Both the position numbers and the translations under genes were made by a program. Positions 54,534-63,531 of a stretch of 64,000 nt of DNA are shown in pieces. The stretch's first letter is position 1; each line of letters starts with the position of its first letter. The stretch covers positions 868,001 to 932,000 of the forward strand of contig CBDCYH010000002.1 in assembly GCA_965224105.1 (NCBI GenBank), in the 5' to 3' direction. This DNA is from CBDCYH01 sp965224105 (GTDB lineage: Bacteria; Bacteroidota; Rhodothermia; Rhodothermales; JABDKH01). The notes under the pieces are model-generated. The model worked only from the letters and a program-made list of their open reading frames with translations, was not told where the DNA came from and ran no database searches.

Positions 54534-56939
54534 TTAGAATGCGTGTCCGATGCCAAAGTGAATTGTCGGTTTCGAGAGTCCATCGGGGAAGAGGCCACTC
54601 TCGGTGCGACTTGGATCATACCCCTTGTATGCAAAATCCAGACGAGCAATGAAGTACTCCCACGCGATGCGAAGACCGACTCCAGTTCCTACCCCGATCT
54701 CTTTGTAGGCAGTTCCAAACCGAAATCGCCCAGACGGATCATCTGGATCGTCTTGCTGGAAACCAGGGTTTCGTGGGCCGAACCAGATGTTGCCTGCGTC
54801 CGCGAACGTAGCGAAAATCCACTCCGCCGCCAAGACGTTTCTGAAGATACTTGACCGCAGCTCGGCGCTCGTCTCAATCTTAATGTCACCTCCAAGAATG
54901 TTCGCCTGCTCCAGAGCCGTAGTTTCGGAAAGAAGATCAATCGAGCCGGGCCCGAGCTCACCCAAGCTCCATCCTCGTACACTGAACGCGCCACCACTAA
55001 AGAATCGCCGGTCAAACGGAACGAGACGTGATCGACCGGTGGGATGAGAGTATCCCGCGAACGCTTTCCATGCCACGACATTCCACGAATTTAATGGTCG
55101 GTACGATCGATAGTCGCCCACAAACCGAACATACGGTCTGTAGTTAAGTCGACTTGTGTTGCCGCCAAAGAATGGGAGCCCCGGCAAGCTCTGCTCGATT
55201 GTCCCCGGCGAGAATACGGCGCGGTCCAGTAGCGATGGTACCGTCCCTCCAATTTCCGCCACCGATTCTCTCGAGTAACCGGTTTTCCTGCTTAGCGGAT
55301 TCACCGTTACTGACCGCAGCGTGTATCGGAACGCATTGTTGACCTGCGGCTTCGTATAGTCCTCTATTATCTGGGCACGTTGGACAGGATCTCCCTCGAT
55401 CGAGGACAGCAGCGGATCCAGAAATGTCTGACCAAATCCTTCGAGCGTGTCGGGATTGCTCACGCTGATGTCCACCAGATCCACCAACGACGAAACTGTT
55501 GGTGAGTGTTGCATATTTAGTCGGAGACGCATGTTGCCCCTGCCGCGGACAATCAGCTTAAGCTCGTCACGTCGCGCAGTCAGGAGGGTGAGCGACCACC
55601 GCGCTGACGAATTATACAGACCCAGCCTGTCATCCAATCCGCCGAAAGGCCAGACCATGTACGGATACTGCAACGATGTGGAGACCTCGACCTGGGACGA
55701 AGTGAACAATCGGAAATCTGAATCCGCCGCTATCGATCCGGCCAATCGCAGTTGGAAAGCCTCGCCGGCTCCGAGCAGATTCGCATTGCGATACGACACC
55801 CCGACTCCGGTACCTAGCTCAGTATCGGCTCCCCCGATTACACCCCCTCGCTGTAACATAAATGTCTCGAACCGAACGCGGTGCCTGGACCGCGTTGCAA
55901 GCCGGATCTTGTGCGCAAGGTACAGCGATGTGTTGATCGTATCGACTCGTTGTGGATCAATGCTCGTATACAGAAAAGCGCCCGTCGCTTCCAGTCGTTT
56001 CTTTGTGTCGATGACGCGGGAATAATTGTACAGCTCGCCAGGCGAAAATCGCGTAGTCCTTTCGAGCAGCGATGTCTTTAGTCTGCTATCGCCGGAAAAA
56101 CTCGCAACAACCTCGCCGGCATCCGAATTATCCATCGTCTCGATGCGTTCTTCCGTCTCCGACTCAGGTCCCGAAACCTGGTATTCCGTCGAGCCAAAGT
56201 AATACTGCCTCCCCGGCCGGATGCGGAAATCGACATCGAACGAATCACTGCCTACCGGGATGATGACCGCCTGAATAGAATCCCGGTTAACCGACGCGTA
56301 ACCGTTGTTGCGAAGGATCGAGAGCACCCGCGTCCTCTCACGTACCAGTTTCGGCTCGGAATAGCGTTCACCCTCAATTACTGGCGCACCCGCCCGTTCC
56401 TCCGGTTCTGTGATTTCCGCGCGCAAATCCTCGGTGATGTTATCGAGCCCCCCGTGCGTAAGCGTCCGCACGAACGTCGGCCGACCGGCCTGTATTACGA
56501 ACGCAACTTCCACCCAGCGAGAATCAGACACCTCCCGAATGTCATACTCAACCGAAACCTGTCTGAATCCTTCCTGCAGGTAAAACTGGATGAGGCGCTC
56601 GCGATCAATCTCGAGATCCGAATGCAGCAAGTATGCCGGCGGTTCACCACTCTTGCTGAGCGCCTTCCCGATCCGGCCATTGTCATTCAGGCGGTAAAGC
56701 CACAACCACCACCTGAAACCGGGAAGGCCGAGCAGCTCCCTGTTGGGGCGTGACCGGATACGCAGTAGTAGTTCGAGTGACGAGAACACTTTCTCACCCT
56801 CGAACGAAATCTCGCCGATTAGTTTTGTCGAATCAGCCGGAAAACCCGGAGTGGTCTGGGCAATAACCGATTCCTTCACGCAACTGCAAATCGCAATCGT
56901 CAGGAAGAACGTCCGTAAGAGTGCGCGTGCGGAAAACAC
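54534..56939 (-). CDS. Omp85/TamA-like outer-membrane protein
   Basis: The 801-residue protein starts at GTG with a signal (RTFFLTIAICSCV). POTRA-like units follow (KLIGEISFEGEKVFSSLELLLRIRSRP, VEVAFVIQAGRPTFVRTLTHGG). The C-terminal barrel has the Omp85 lid-loop motif FSVRGWSLGELGPG and a terminal strand ending IHFGIGHAF. It is likely to help insert or translocate outer-membrane proteins. It forms a tight operon with rlmD and the SDR gene. Confidence 0.9.
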   Translation of the reverse strand: MFSARALLRTFFLTIAICSCVKESVIAQTTPGFPADSTKLIGEISFEGEKVFSSLELLLRIRSRPNRELLGLPGFRWWLWLYRLNDNGRIGKALSKSGEPPAYLLHSDLEIDRERLIQFYLQEGFRQVSVEYDIREVSDSRWVEVAFVIQAGRPTFVRTLTHGGLDNITEDLRAEITEPEERAGAPVIEGERYSEPKLVRERTRVLSILRNNGYASVNRDSIQAVIIPVGSDSFDVDFRIRPGRQYYFGSTEYQVSGPESETEERIETMDNSDAGEVVASFSGDSRLKTSLLERTTRFSPGELYNYSRVIDTKKRLEATGAFLYTSIDPQRVDTINTSLYLAHKIRLATRSRHRVRFETFMLQRGGVIGGADTELGTGVGVSYRNANLLGAGEAFQLRLAGSIAADSDFRLFTSSQVEVSTSLQYPYMVWPFGGLDDRLGLYNSSARWSLTLLTARRDELKLIVRGRGNMRLRLNMQHSPTVSSLVDLVDISVSNPDTLEGFGQTFLDPLLSSIEGDPVQRAQIIEDYTKPQVNNAFRYTLRSVTVNPLSRKTGYSRESVAEIGGTVPSLLDRAVFSPGTIEQSLPGLPFFGGNTSRLNYRPYVRFVGDYRSYRPLNSWNVVAWKAFAGYSHPTGRSRLVPFDRRFFSGGAFSVRGWSLGELGPGSIDLLSETTALEQANILGGDIKIETSAELRSSIFRNVLAAEWIFATFADAGNIWFGPRNPGFQQDDPDDPSGRFRFGTAYKEIGVGTGVGLRIAWEYFIARLDFAYKGYDPSRTESGLFPDGLSKPTIHFGIGHAF

Positions 56940-56997
56940 TGAGCTGGGGAGGCGTTAACAACTAAGGGGACACTACAATGGCAGTATCGTGTTCCCT

Positions 56998-57216
56998 CTA
57001 CTCGTCCTCGTAGTAGAAATCCTCATCCTGCATCGGATAGTCAGGCCAGATCTCCTGGATACTCTCGTATGGCTCGCCCTCGTCTTCGATGGCCCGAAGG
57101 TTGTCGATCACCTCGAGCGGGCTTCCCGTTCGATCGGCATAATCGATCAACTCTTCTTTCGAAGCAGGCCATGGGGCATCTTCGAGATGCGATGCTAATT
57201 CAAGGGTCCAGTACAT
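56998..57216 (-). CDS. DUF2795-like small protein
   Basis: The start MYWTLELASHLEDAPWPASKEELIDY is chosen because it begins the conserved domain; a longer frame gives 43 extra unrelated residues. The 72-residue protein resembles DUF2795 (WPASKEELIDYADRTGSPLEVIDNLRAI) and ends in acidic residues. The role is unknown. Confidence 0.78.
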   Translation of the reverse strand: MYWTLELASHLEDAPWPASKEELIDYADRTGSPLEVIDNLRAIEDEGEPYESIQEIWPDYPMQDEDFYYEDE

Positions 57217-57417
57217 GTATGCTTGTCTAGTATTCTCTATCAGTGAATGGGAACCGGCAATGCAACGTCGCCGCACCCGTCTGCAATTGAATAGTGCTTT
57301 CCTGAATGGAAGCAAGACTATAGGATGTGCCACTGAAAAAAGCAAGAAATGTGAGCCAATATGGCTGACTTTCGCGCTGGGGAAGTGAATTTGGCGAAAT
57401 TTGGCTGCTGATTCGCC

Positions 57418-58395
57418 CTAATCGAGCGAAATACCGTCCTTCTGGGACTCTACCAGGAGTTTTTGGAACTCGGTTGGCGTCATGCTGGGAGCGAAGAAAA
57501 GTACGGGGTTGAGAGGCTTGCCGTCCTCTTTGCGCACTTCGTAGTGGAGATGCGGAGATTTGGAGAGCCCGGTGTTGCCACTTAGTCCAAGAACCTGGCC
57601 TCTCTTGACTTGAACACCCGGTTTAATGCCCTCGCCAATTTTCGACAGGTGGGCAAACGTTGTTACGTAACCTACTGTTGGATGGTGCACTCGAACATAG
57701 TTACCCAGTCCACCCCCAACTCCTGCCTCTTTCACCACGCCGTCGCCTGGTGCGACAATGGGAGTGCCCGTTCCAACAAGAATGTCTATCCCGTTATGTG
57801 GGCGCCTGATTTTCAGGATGGGATGCATTCGCGAACCGAATCCGGATATCACCGGTCCGTCGGTAGGCAGTACTGCTGGCATTTCGTGCATCGCCGTTGC
57901 ATGCCGTCGCGTAATGTCGGTTAGCTCCCGGTAGCTCGCATTTTGCAGGTCGATTCGTCGTTGTATTGCGTCGAGGGTCTCGGCAGACTCGGTCAGCAAT
58001 TCGGAGGTTCGTTCTGGATACTTGGCAAACTCGGGGTAGGGTGCGGATCCTCCAACACCAACCTGGCGCACGTCATCGGAGATTGGGTCCGCCTGGAGTA
58101 GGGCCCGATAAAGATCACGATCCACGTCCGACAGACGGTCCAGCTCGTCGTTCAGGCTCGATATTTTTGAGGTAAACTGCTCTAGCTGTGCCTGCAATAC
58201 CTCTTTTTCTGCCTGGAGGCTCGATTCTTCCGGTGATTGGATGATCGCGTCCAGAAGGAAGACGCCTATTGCGAATAGAAATACCAGTCCGACTACGGAA
58301 AGGGTGACAAGTTTAGGCGAGAGGTGAACAGTTTTGTCCATTTGGACAAACTCATAGCGTTCCTCATCAAACTTGTAGATGTTCTCTGTGGACAT
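57418..58395 (-). CDS. M23-family metallopeptidase, membrane-anchored
   Basis: The 325-residue protein has one N-terminal transmembrane segment (VTLSVVGLVFLFAIGVFLLDAI), a coiled coil (EKEVLQAQLEQFTSKISSLNDELDRL) and a C-terminal peptidase-M23 domain: RPHNGIDILVG, GYVTTFAHLSKI and SPHLHYEVRK supply the zinc and catalytic histidines. This is the layout of murein endopeptidases and their activators. It should act on peptidoglycan in the periplasm. Confidence 0.93.
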   Translation of the reverse strand: MSTENIYKFDEERYEFVQMDKTVHLSPKLVTLSVVGLVFLFAIGVFLLDAIIQSPEESSLQAEKEVLQAQLEQFTSKISSLNDELDRLSDVDRDLYRALLQADPISDDVRQVGVGGSAPYPEFAKYPERTSELLTESAETLDAIQRRIDLQNASYRELTDITRRHATAMHEMPAVLPTDGPVISGFGSRMHPILKIRRPHNGIDILVGTGTPIVAPGDGVVKEAGVGGGLGNYVRVHHPTVGYVTTFAHLSKIGEGIKPGVQVKRGQVLGLSGNTGLSKSPHLHYEVRKEDGKPLNPVLFFAPSMTPTEFQKLLVESQKDGISLD

Positions 58396-58609
58396 TGCCG
58401 TCGCAACCCGAATATCCGAGCCATTGGGTGAAATAAAGCACAGGGTTAAGCACCCGGAAAGCGCACGTACAGATAGTTCTAGTCGCGGCTCCTCATCACA
58501 ATAGACTCGAAATATATGAAAATTGGGCGTAGCACTACAAGCACCCGGTTGTAGTTATCGGCCGGTTCTAGCCTAAAATGAAGGACTTAGCCATAATGGA
58601 ATTCACATT

Positions 58610-58990
58610 CTAGTCGTTGCCGATGACGAGCGCGTCCGGCAGGTCGTTCCTTTGCGCGTTCGGGTTCAATAGCGGACCGGTGAGCGGCAGCTCGAATGCG
58701 GTGAGGAAAGGCGCCATTGTCGAGAAGAATAGCTCCTGCTGCAATTCGATCATATCGTCTGTGAAACCGTGCTTCTCATCAGCGTGACCGGCGATGTCGA
58801 GATAGAACATCCGCGGCCAATCGGGAAATTGCTTTTGGGCGCTTATGATCAGCCCGAACATAGCCTGCGCGGCGGTATCAAAGCTATCGTCGGGTCCAAC
58901 GATGTGATAGATCGATACGGTATTATCGAAATTCATCGCAATACCGGGCGACGATGGCTTGTTGTACTCAGGTGCGTTCGGCTGATTCAT
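58610..58990 (-). CDS. Hypothetical protein directly downstream of uvrA
   Basis: The 126-residue protein has a patterned alpha/beta sequence (TVSIYHIVGPDDSFDTAAQAMFGLIISAQKQFPDWPRMFYLDIAGH) and ends in DALVIGND. It begins 3 bp after uvrA in the same direction and is probably co-transcribed. I do not recognise a family. Confidence 0.7.
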   Translation of the reverse strand: MNQPNAPEYNKPSSPGIAMNFDNTVSIYHIVGPDDSFDTAAQAMFGLIISAQKQFPDWPRMFYLDIAGHADEKHGFTDDMIELQQELFFSTMAPFLTAFELPLTGPLLNPNAQRNDLPDALVIGND

Positions 58991-58993
58991 GGT

Positions 58994-61945
58994 TTACTCG
59001 CTTTCTGCTGGATCCATTTCGAACAACTCTTCTTCGCCCTCGTCGGTGTCGTCATCCCCATTGCTGCTAATCTCATCAAACAGTTTTCCGAAGTCTTTGG
59101 CTTCTCCCTTCTCGCTCAGCGCGAGCTCTTCTTTCAGGTAAACTCCGGTCGGGGTTTTTTTGCGCGCCACTTGCTCGGGCGTTCCTTCACCGACAATGGT
59201 TCCACCTTTACTACCCCCCTCCGGGCCGAGGTCGATAACATGGTCGCAAACTTTTATCACATCCATGTTGTGCTCGATTACCAGGACGGTGTTCCCCTTG
59301 TCAACCAGCGCGTGCAGGACGTTAAGTAACCTGCGCACATCTTCAAAGTGCAATCCCGTTGTGGGTTCATCCAGTATATACAGTGTGCTTCCGGTGCCCG
59401 GCCTCGAGAGCTCCTTACTAAGCTTCACCCGTTGCGCTTCGCCACCGGAAATGGTTGTTGCCTGTTGGCCAAGCCGAATGTAACCGAGACCAACAAGATC
59501 CAGTGTATGGAGTTTGCGTTGTATCCGCGGGATCTGCTCAAAAAACTGTAAAGCCTCGGACACCGTCATATTCAATACATCCGCAATCGATTTCCCTTTG
59601 AACGTCACCTCCAACGTCTCGGCGTTGTACCGCTTTCCCTTGCACGTATCACACTCCACATAGACATCTGGCAGGAAATTCATTTCAAGCTTCGAAATGC
59701 CTGCGCCTTTGCATGTTTCGCATCTGCCACCTTTTACATTGAAGGAGAATCTGCCTGGTTTGTAACCACGAATTTTTGATTCCGGAATCTCGGCAAACAA
59801 ATCCCTGATATGGGTGAACAGCCCGGTGTACGTTGCAGGGTTGGACCGCGGGGTCCGTCCTATCGGCCGCTGATCGATTTCGATAACCTTGTCAATGTTG
59901 TCCAGGCCTTCTATCGCTGCATGCGGTAGGGGTACTTTTGATGCCTTGTGGTAGTGGCGCGCCAGGATAGGGTATAGGGTTTGGTTCACGAGCGTCGACT
60001 TGCCGGAACCGGATACTCCGGTTATTGCAACCAGTTTACCGAGCGGAAGTCGGAGGTCGACGTCTTTCAGATTGTGACCGCGAGCGCCTTTGAGCACTAG
60101 TGAAAGGCCGTTGCCTTTCCTCCTCCGCTTTGGAATGACAACCGACCTTTTCCGTGCCAGATATTGCGCGGTATAACCACGCGCTGATCCACCTCGAAGT
60201 AATTGTTTTGCCGTACCTGCAGAAATTACCTCGCCACCATATTCTCCTGCACCGGGACCGAGATCCACCACGTAGTCTGCAACCTCGATCATCTCTCGAT
60301 CATGCTCAACAACGATGATGGTGTTGTCGAGGTCACGCAGTTGCATGAGCGAGTCAATGAGCTTGCTGTTGTCTCGTGCGTGCAGTCCGATGCTGGGTTC
60401 GTCCAGTACATACAGCACACCCGTCAGCTGCGTCCCGATTTGTGTAGCCAGTCGGATGCGTTGGCTCTCTCCACCTGAGAGCGTCCGGGCGGGTCTGTCT
60501 AAAGTGAGGTAGTCGATGCCGACGTTGAGAATAAAATCCAGTCGCTCCGTTATTTCCTTTACGATCGGTTTTGCAATTACGGCCTGCCGCTTTGTCAATT
60601 TCAATTCAGAAAAGAATGCGCGCAGAGAACCGAGATCCATTTGAACCAAATCATGAATATTCTTCCCCCCCACTCGAAAAGACAGGCTCTGCTGCTTTAA
60701 CCGCCCGCCGCCACATTCTGAGCACTTGTCTGAGCGCATGAAAGACTCGGCCCAACGTCGCAGGTGCGGCGAGCTCGTCTGATCCAGAACGTGCTGGATA
60801 TGACCATAGACGCCAGCAAACCGGTGTTTGTATTTTACTGTGCGCGATTTGTACTTGTACTCAATGTCAAACTGCTTCTCCCCGGCACCATCAAGCAGTA
60901 CCTCCAGTTGGTCGGTCGTGAACTCCGACAGGGGAGTATCGAAAGTAAATTTGTACGCATTCGCAACAGCTCCAAGCTGGCTGAACATCCAGATGTCGCG
61001 CGGTTTTCCCAGCGACTGGATCCCACCCTCGTTGATGGTCTTCGAGTAATCCGGAATCACCAGCTCGGGGTCTATTTCCTTCGTGTAGCCGAGGCCGTTG
61101 CAATGCGGGCACGCGCCGTACGGTGAATTGAACGAAAACGTGTTCGGCGAAGGGTCGTCATACGAGATGCCGTCTGTCGGAGAAAACAGGTGCCTACTGA
61201 ACAACAAATCATCCGCGCCACCCGCTTCATCCAGAACCGCTGCGATTACGGCCCCATTGCCAATTCCTAGTCCTACCTCGACTGACTGTGCAACCCGCGT
61301 TCGGACCCCGGGCTTAATGATGATCCGGTCGACAACCACTTCGATGTCATGCGTCTTGTACCGATCGACTTTCAGTCCCTTTTGGATTTCGACGACTTCC
61401 CCGTCGATGCGCACCCGGTTGAATCCCTGTTTCGCAATTTGCTCGAACAGCTCGCGGTAATGACCCTTGCGTCCTTTCACGACGGGAGCAAGCAAGAGAA
61501 GTCGCGTACCATCGGGAAGGTTGCTGATGCCATCGATAATCTCATCATCAGACTGCCTGCGCATTTCTTCGCCGGAGATGTATGAGTGAGCGGTTCCAGC
61601 GCGGGCAAACAAGAGTCGAAGGAAATCATAAATCTCCGTGACTGTCCCAACTGTCGAGCGCGGATTACGGCTTACGGTTTTCTGCTCAATCGCAATCACC
61701 GGTGAGAGGCCGTCGATGAAATCCACGTCCGGCCGCTCCATCATCCCGAGGAATTGCCGCGCGTACGCGCTCAGGCTCTCCATGTACCGGCGCTGGCCCT
61801 CGGCATAGATTGTATCGAAGGCAAGACTCGACTTACCCGATCCGGACAGTCCCGTCACAACCGTAAGCTGGTTGCGGGGGATGTCGACGTCGATGTCTTT
61901 GAGGTTGTGCTCGCGGGCGCCTCGGATTACAATCTTTTCGTCCAT
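58994..61945 (-). CDS. uvrA: Excinuclease ABC subunit UvrA
   Basis: The ATG giving MDEKIVIRGAREHNL is chosen as the family start; a longer frame adds 18 residues. The 983-residue protein has two ABC units: GLSGSGKSS and LSGGESQRIRLA in the first, GVSGSGKSTL and ISGGEAQRVKLS in the second. The zinc-finger regions are ACPHCNGLG and CETCKGAG...CDTCKG. It scans DNA for damage and loads UvrB. UvrB is also in this window. The end carries an acidic tail. Confidence 0.97.
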   Translation of the reverse strand: MDEKIVIRGAREHNLKDIDVDIPRNQLTVVTGLSGSGKSSLAFDTIYAEGQRRYMESLSAYARQFLGMMERPDVDFIDGLSPVIAIEQKTVSRNPRSTVGTVTEIYDFLRLLFARAGTAHSYISGEEMRRQSDDEIIDGISNLPDGTRLLLLAPVVKGRKGHYRELFEQIAKQGFNRVRIDGEVVEIQKGLKVDRYKTHDIEVVVDRIIIKPGVRTRVAQSVEVGLGIGNGAVIAAVLDEAGGADDLLFSRHLFSPTDGISYDDPSPNTFSFNSPYGACPHCNGLGYTKEIDPELVIPDYSKTINEGGIQSLGKPRDIWMFSQLGAVANAYKFTFDTPLSEFTTDQLEVLLDGAGEKQFDIEYKYKSRTVKYKHRFAGVYGHIQHVLDQTSSPHLRRWAESFMRSDKCSECGGGRLKQQSLSFRVGGKNIHDLVQMDLGSLRAFFSELKLTKRQAVIAKPIVKEITERLDFILNVGIDYLTLDRPARTLSGGESQRIRLATQIGTQLTGVLYVLDEPSIGLHARDNSKLIDSLMQLRDLDNTIIVVEHDREMIEVADYVVDLGPGAGEYGGEVISAGTAKQLLRGGSARGYTAQYLARKRSVVIPKRRRKGNGLSLVLKGARGHNLKDVDLRLPLGKLVAITGVSGSGKSTLVNQTLYPILARHYHKASKVPLPHAAIEGLDNIDKVIEIDQRPIGRTPRSNPATYTGLFTHIRDLFAEIPESKIRGYKPGRFSFNVKGGRCETCKGAGISKLEMNFLPDVYVECDTCKGKRYNAETLEVTFKGKSIADVLNMTVSEALQFFEQIPRIQRKLHTLDLVGLGYIRLGQQATTISGGEAQRVKLSKELSRPGTGSTLYILDEPTTGLHFEDVRRLLNVLHALVDKGNTVLVIEHNMDVIKVCDHVIDLGPEGGSKGGTIVGEGTPEQVARKKTPTGVYLKEELALSEKGEAKDFGKLFDEISSNGDDDTDEGEEELFEMDPAESE

Positions 61946-62028
61946 GCAGCTTGGAGGATAGACTGTGGCAAACTGAACCGCCGAATCTTCGTTCCTCATT
62001 TACACGGACTTGTTTGTCGGTGCGTGAT

Positions 62029-62589
62029 CTAGCTTGCTTTTCTTTTCGGCTGACGCCGAGGGGCCGGAGCTTGATTCGGTTTCCTGTTGCGCGTCTGTCC
62101 AACTACAACGAATGGCTCCAGGTGCGGCTGCGTTGCAATCCCATCGCCAGACATCCCTGGTAAGAAAGCAGCTGGAATTTTCGGTTCGTGGACAAACTGC
62201 TTTCGTTCGTCCACCTCCTCCCATCGCTGCGGTATCCGGTACAAATATCTGCCGATACCCCACTGCACGGCCGCACGTCGCATGCTACTGCTAAGGCCAC
62301 CTTTGACGGATGCGAGTTTTGTGTTGGGCGCTCCATCCCATTTTGTTATCCACTCCCCATCAACGCAGATGGAAATCCCACACAGCACGCCGCCGCCCGG
62401 GCCGCGCTGAAATTCGTTGCGCCAGTTGGCCGGTCCGCACACCTGGTCCAGTCGATCCATGATGGCGCGGTTGGTTACGTAGGGTACCGCCAGCGCACGT
62501 TTGAGGTCGGTCGTGAATCTTACCGGCTTCCATTCAATGTCTGTGCTCGTGAAGTATTCCGAGAGGCGAGAGAGATCAGGTCGCGACAT
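62029..62589 (-). CDS. Rad52/Rad22-type single-strand annealing protein (Sak-like)
   Basis: The 186-residue protein shows VPYVTNRAIMDRLDQVCGPANW, GVLCGISICVDGEWITKWDGA and VKGGLSSSMRRAAVQWGIGRYLY, the core of phage-type Rad52 annealing proteins. The C-terminus is basic and disordered. These proteins anneal complementary single strands; many are phage-borne, but no phage genes lie around it. It is upstream of uvrA and in the same direction (83 bp gap). Confidence 0.9.
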   Translation of the reverse strand: MSRPDLSRLSEYFTSTDIEWKPVRFTTDLKRALAVPYVTNRAIMDRLDQVCGPANWRNEFQRGPGGGVLCGISICVDGEWITKWDGAPNTKLASVKGGLSSSMRRAAVQWGIGRYLYRIPQRWEEVDERKQFVHEPKIPAAFLPGMSGDGIATQPHLEPFVVVGQTRNRKPNQAPAPRRQPKRKAS

Positions 62590-62925
62590 GTTTTACCCCG
62601 GTTAGGCTCATTTTGTTGGTCTGATGCAACATAACGGGGGTGGGTGACAACCGTTTGTCATAGGTTAGGAAGGAGGATTATCAGCCACATGGGCTTCTGT
62701 GACTCTTGAGTCTCTCCGATCCGCATTAGTGCCACAGTCTCTGCCATTAAGCTGCCGATCGCAGCCTAGCTCTGGCAAAAGAAAACGGTGAAGATTTATC
62801 TACCCCAGGACAGTTCTTGACCAGAAAAACCTCCATCCGGAAATTTCCACCTCCGAAGCGTGCTTTTTTGCAACAGCTACGCTATATACCTACGTATACA
62901 ATAGCATACTTGCCGGGCGGTTGCC
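62590..62925. other. Intergenic region upstream of the NfeD gene
   Basis: About 335 bp between the divergent Rad52-like and NfeD genes. Near 62866-62900 lies TTGCAA followed by the AT-rich ACGTATACAAT stretch, a weak promoter candidate for the NfeD-flotillin operon. No RNA gene or coding frame was recognised. Confidence 0.4.
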
Positions 62926-63522
62926 ATGAGTACAATCTATCTGATTAGCCTTATCGTCGGGGGATTCTTCGTAATCCTGTCTATGATCGGCGGCGACAGC
63001 GATGCCGACGTCGACGTCGGTGGAGATGTGGATCTCGAAGTTGACTTCGACACCGACTTTGATGCCGACGCAGACATGGGCGCGGATGCGGGGCTGGATG
63101 CATCGGGAGTTGGATTCATAGATCTGCTGTCTGTTCGAACGCTGTTCTTTTTCCTGGCATTTTTTGGCCTCACCGGGACACTGTTCAACATGATGGGTAC
63201 CGCAGAACCCCTTGCGGCAATATTATCCCTGGCCACGGGCGCTGTAATTGGACTCGGCGCTAACTACATCATTAAAACCATCGGATACAAATCTGTAACC
63301 AGCAACGCCACAACCCGTGAGCTGAAGGGCGCAACCGGCAAGGTCTTGCTCCCATTTGACGGCGCGGCAAAAGGAAAAATTTCAGTCGTTGCTAAAGGTC
63401 AGCGGTTGCAGCTCGTTGCGCGCTCGCTCGACGAAACGACAAAGGAATCGTTTGACAAAGGAGAGGAAATCGTAATCGTTCGGATGAACGGCTCGATAGC
63501 GGAAGTTGTAAAACCCAATTAA
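62926..63522 (+). CDS. NfeD-like protein (YuaF type)
   Basis: The 198-residue protein has an N-terminal helix (YLISLIVGGFFVILSMIG), an aspartate-rich loop (about residues 23-62), further TM helices (LFFFLAFFGLTGTLFNMM, AAILSLATGAVIGLGANYII) and a C-terminal OB-fold (ATGKVLLPFDGAAKGKISVV ... EEIVIVRMNGSIAEV). Such proteins pair with flotillins, and the next gene is one. They organise lipid microdomains. Confidence 0.88.
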   Translation: MSTIYLISLIVGGFFVILSMIGGDSDADVDVGGDVDLEVDFDTDFDADADMGADAGLDASGVGFIDLLSVRTLFFFLAFFGLTGTLFNMMGTAEPLAAILSLATGAVIGLGANYIIKTIGYKSVTSNATTRELKGATGKVLLPFDGAAKGKISVVAKGQRLQLVARSLDETTKESFDKGEEIVIVRMNGSIAEVVKPN

Positions 63523-63531
63523 GAGGAAATC

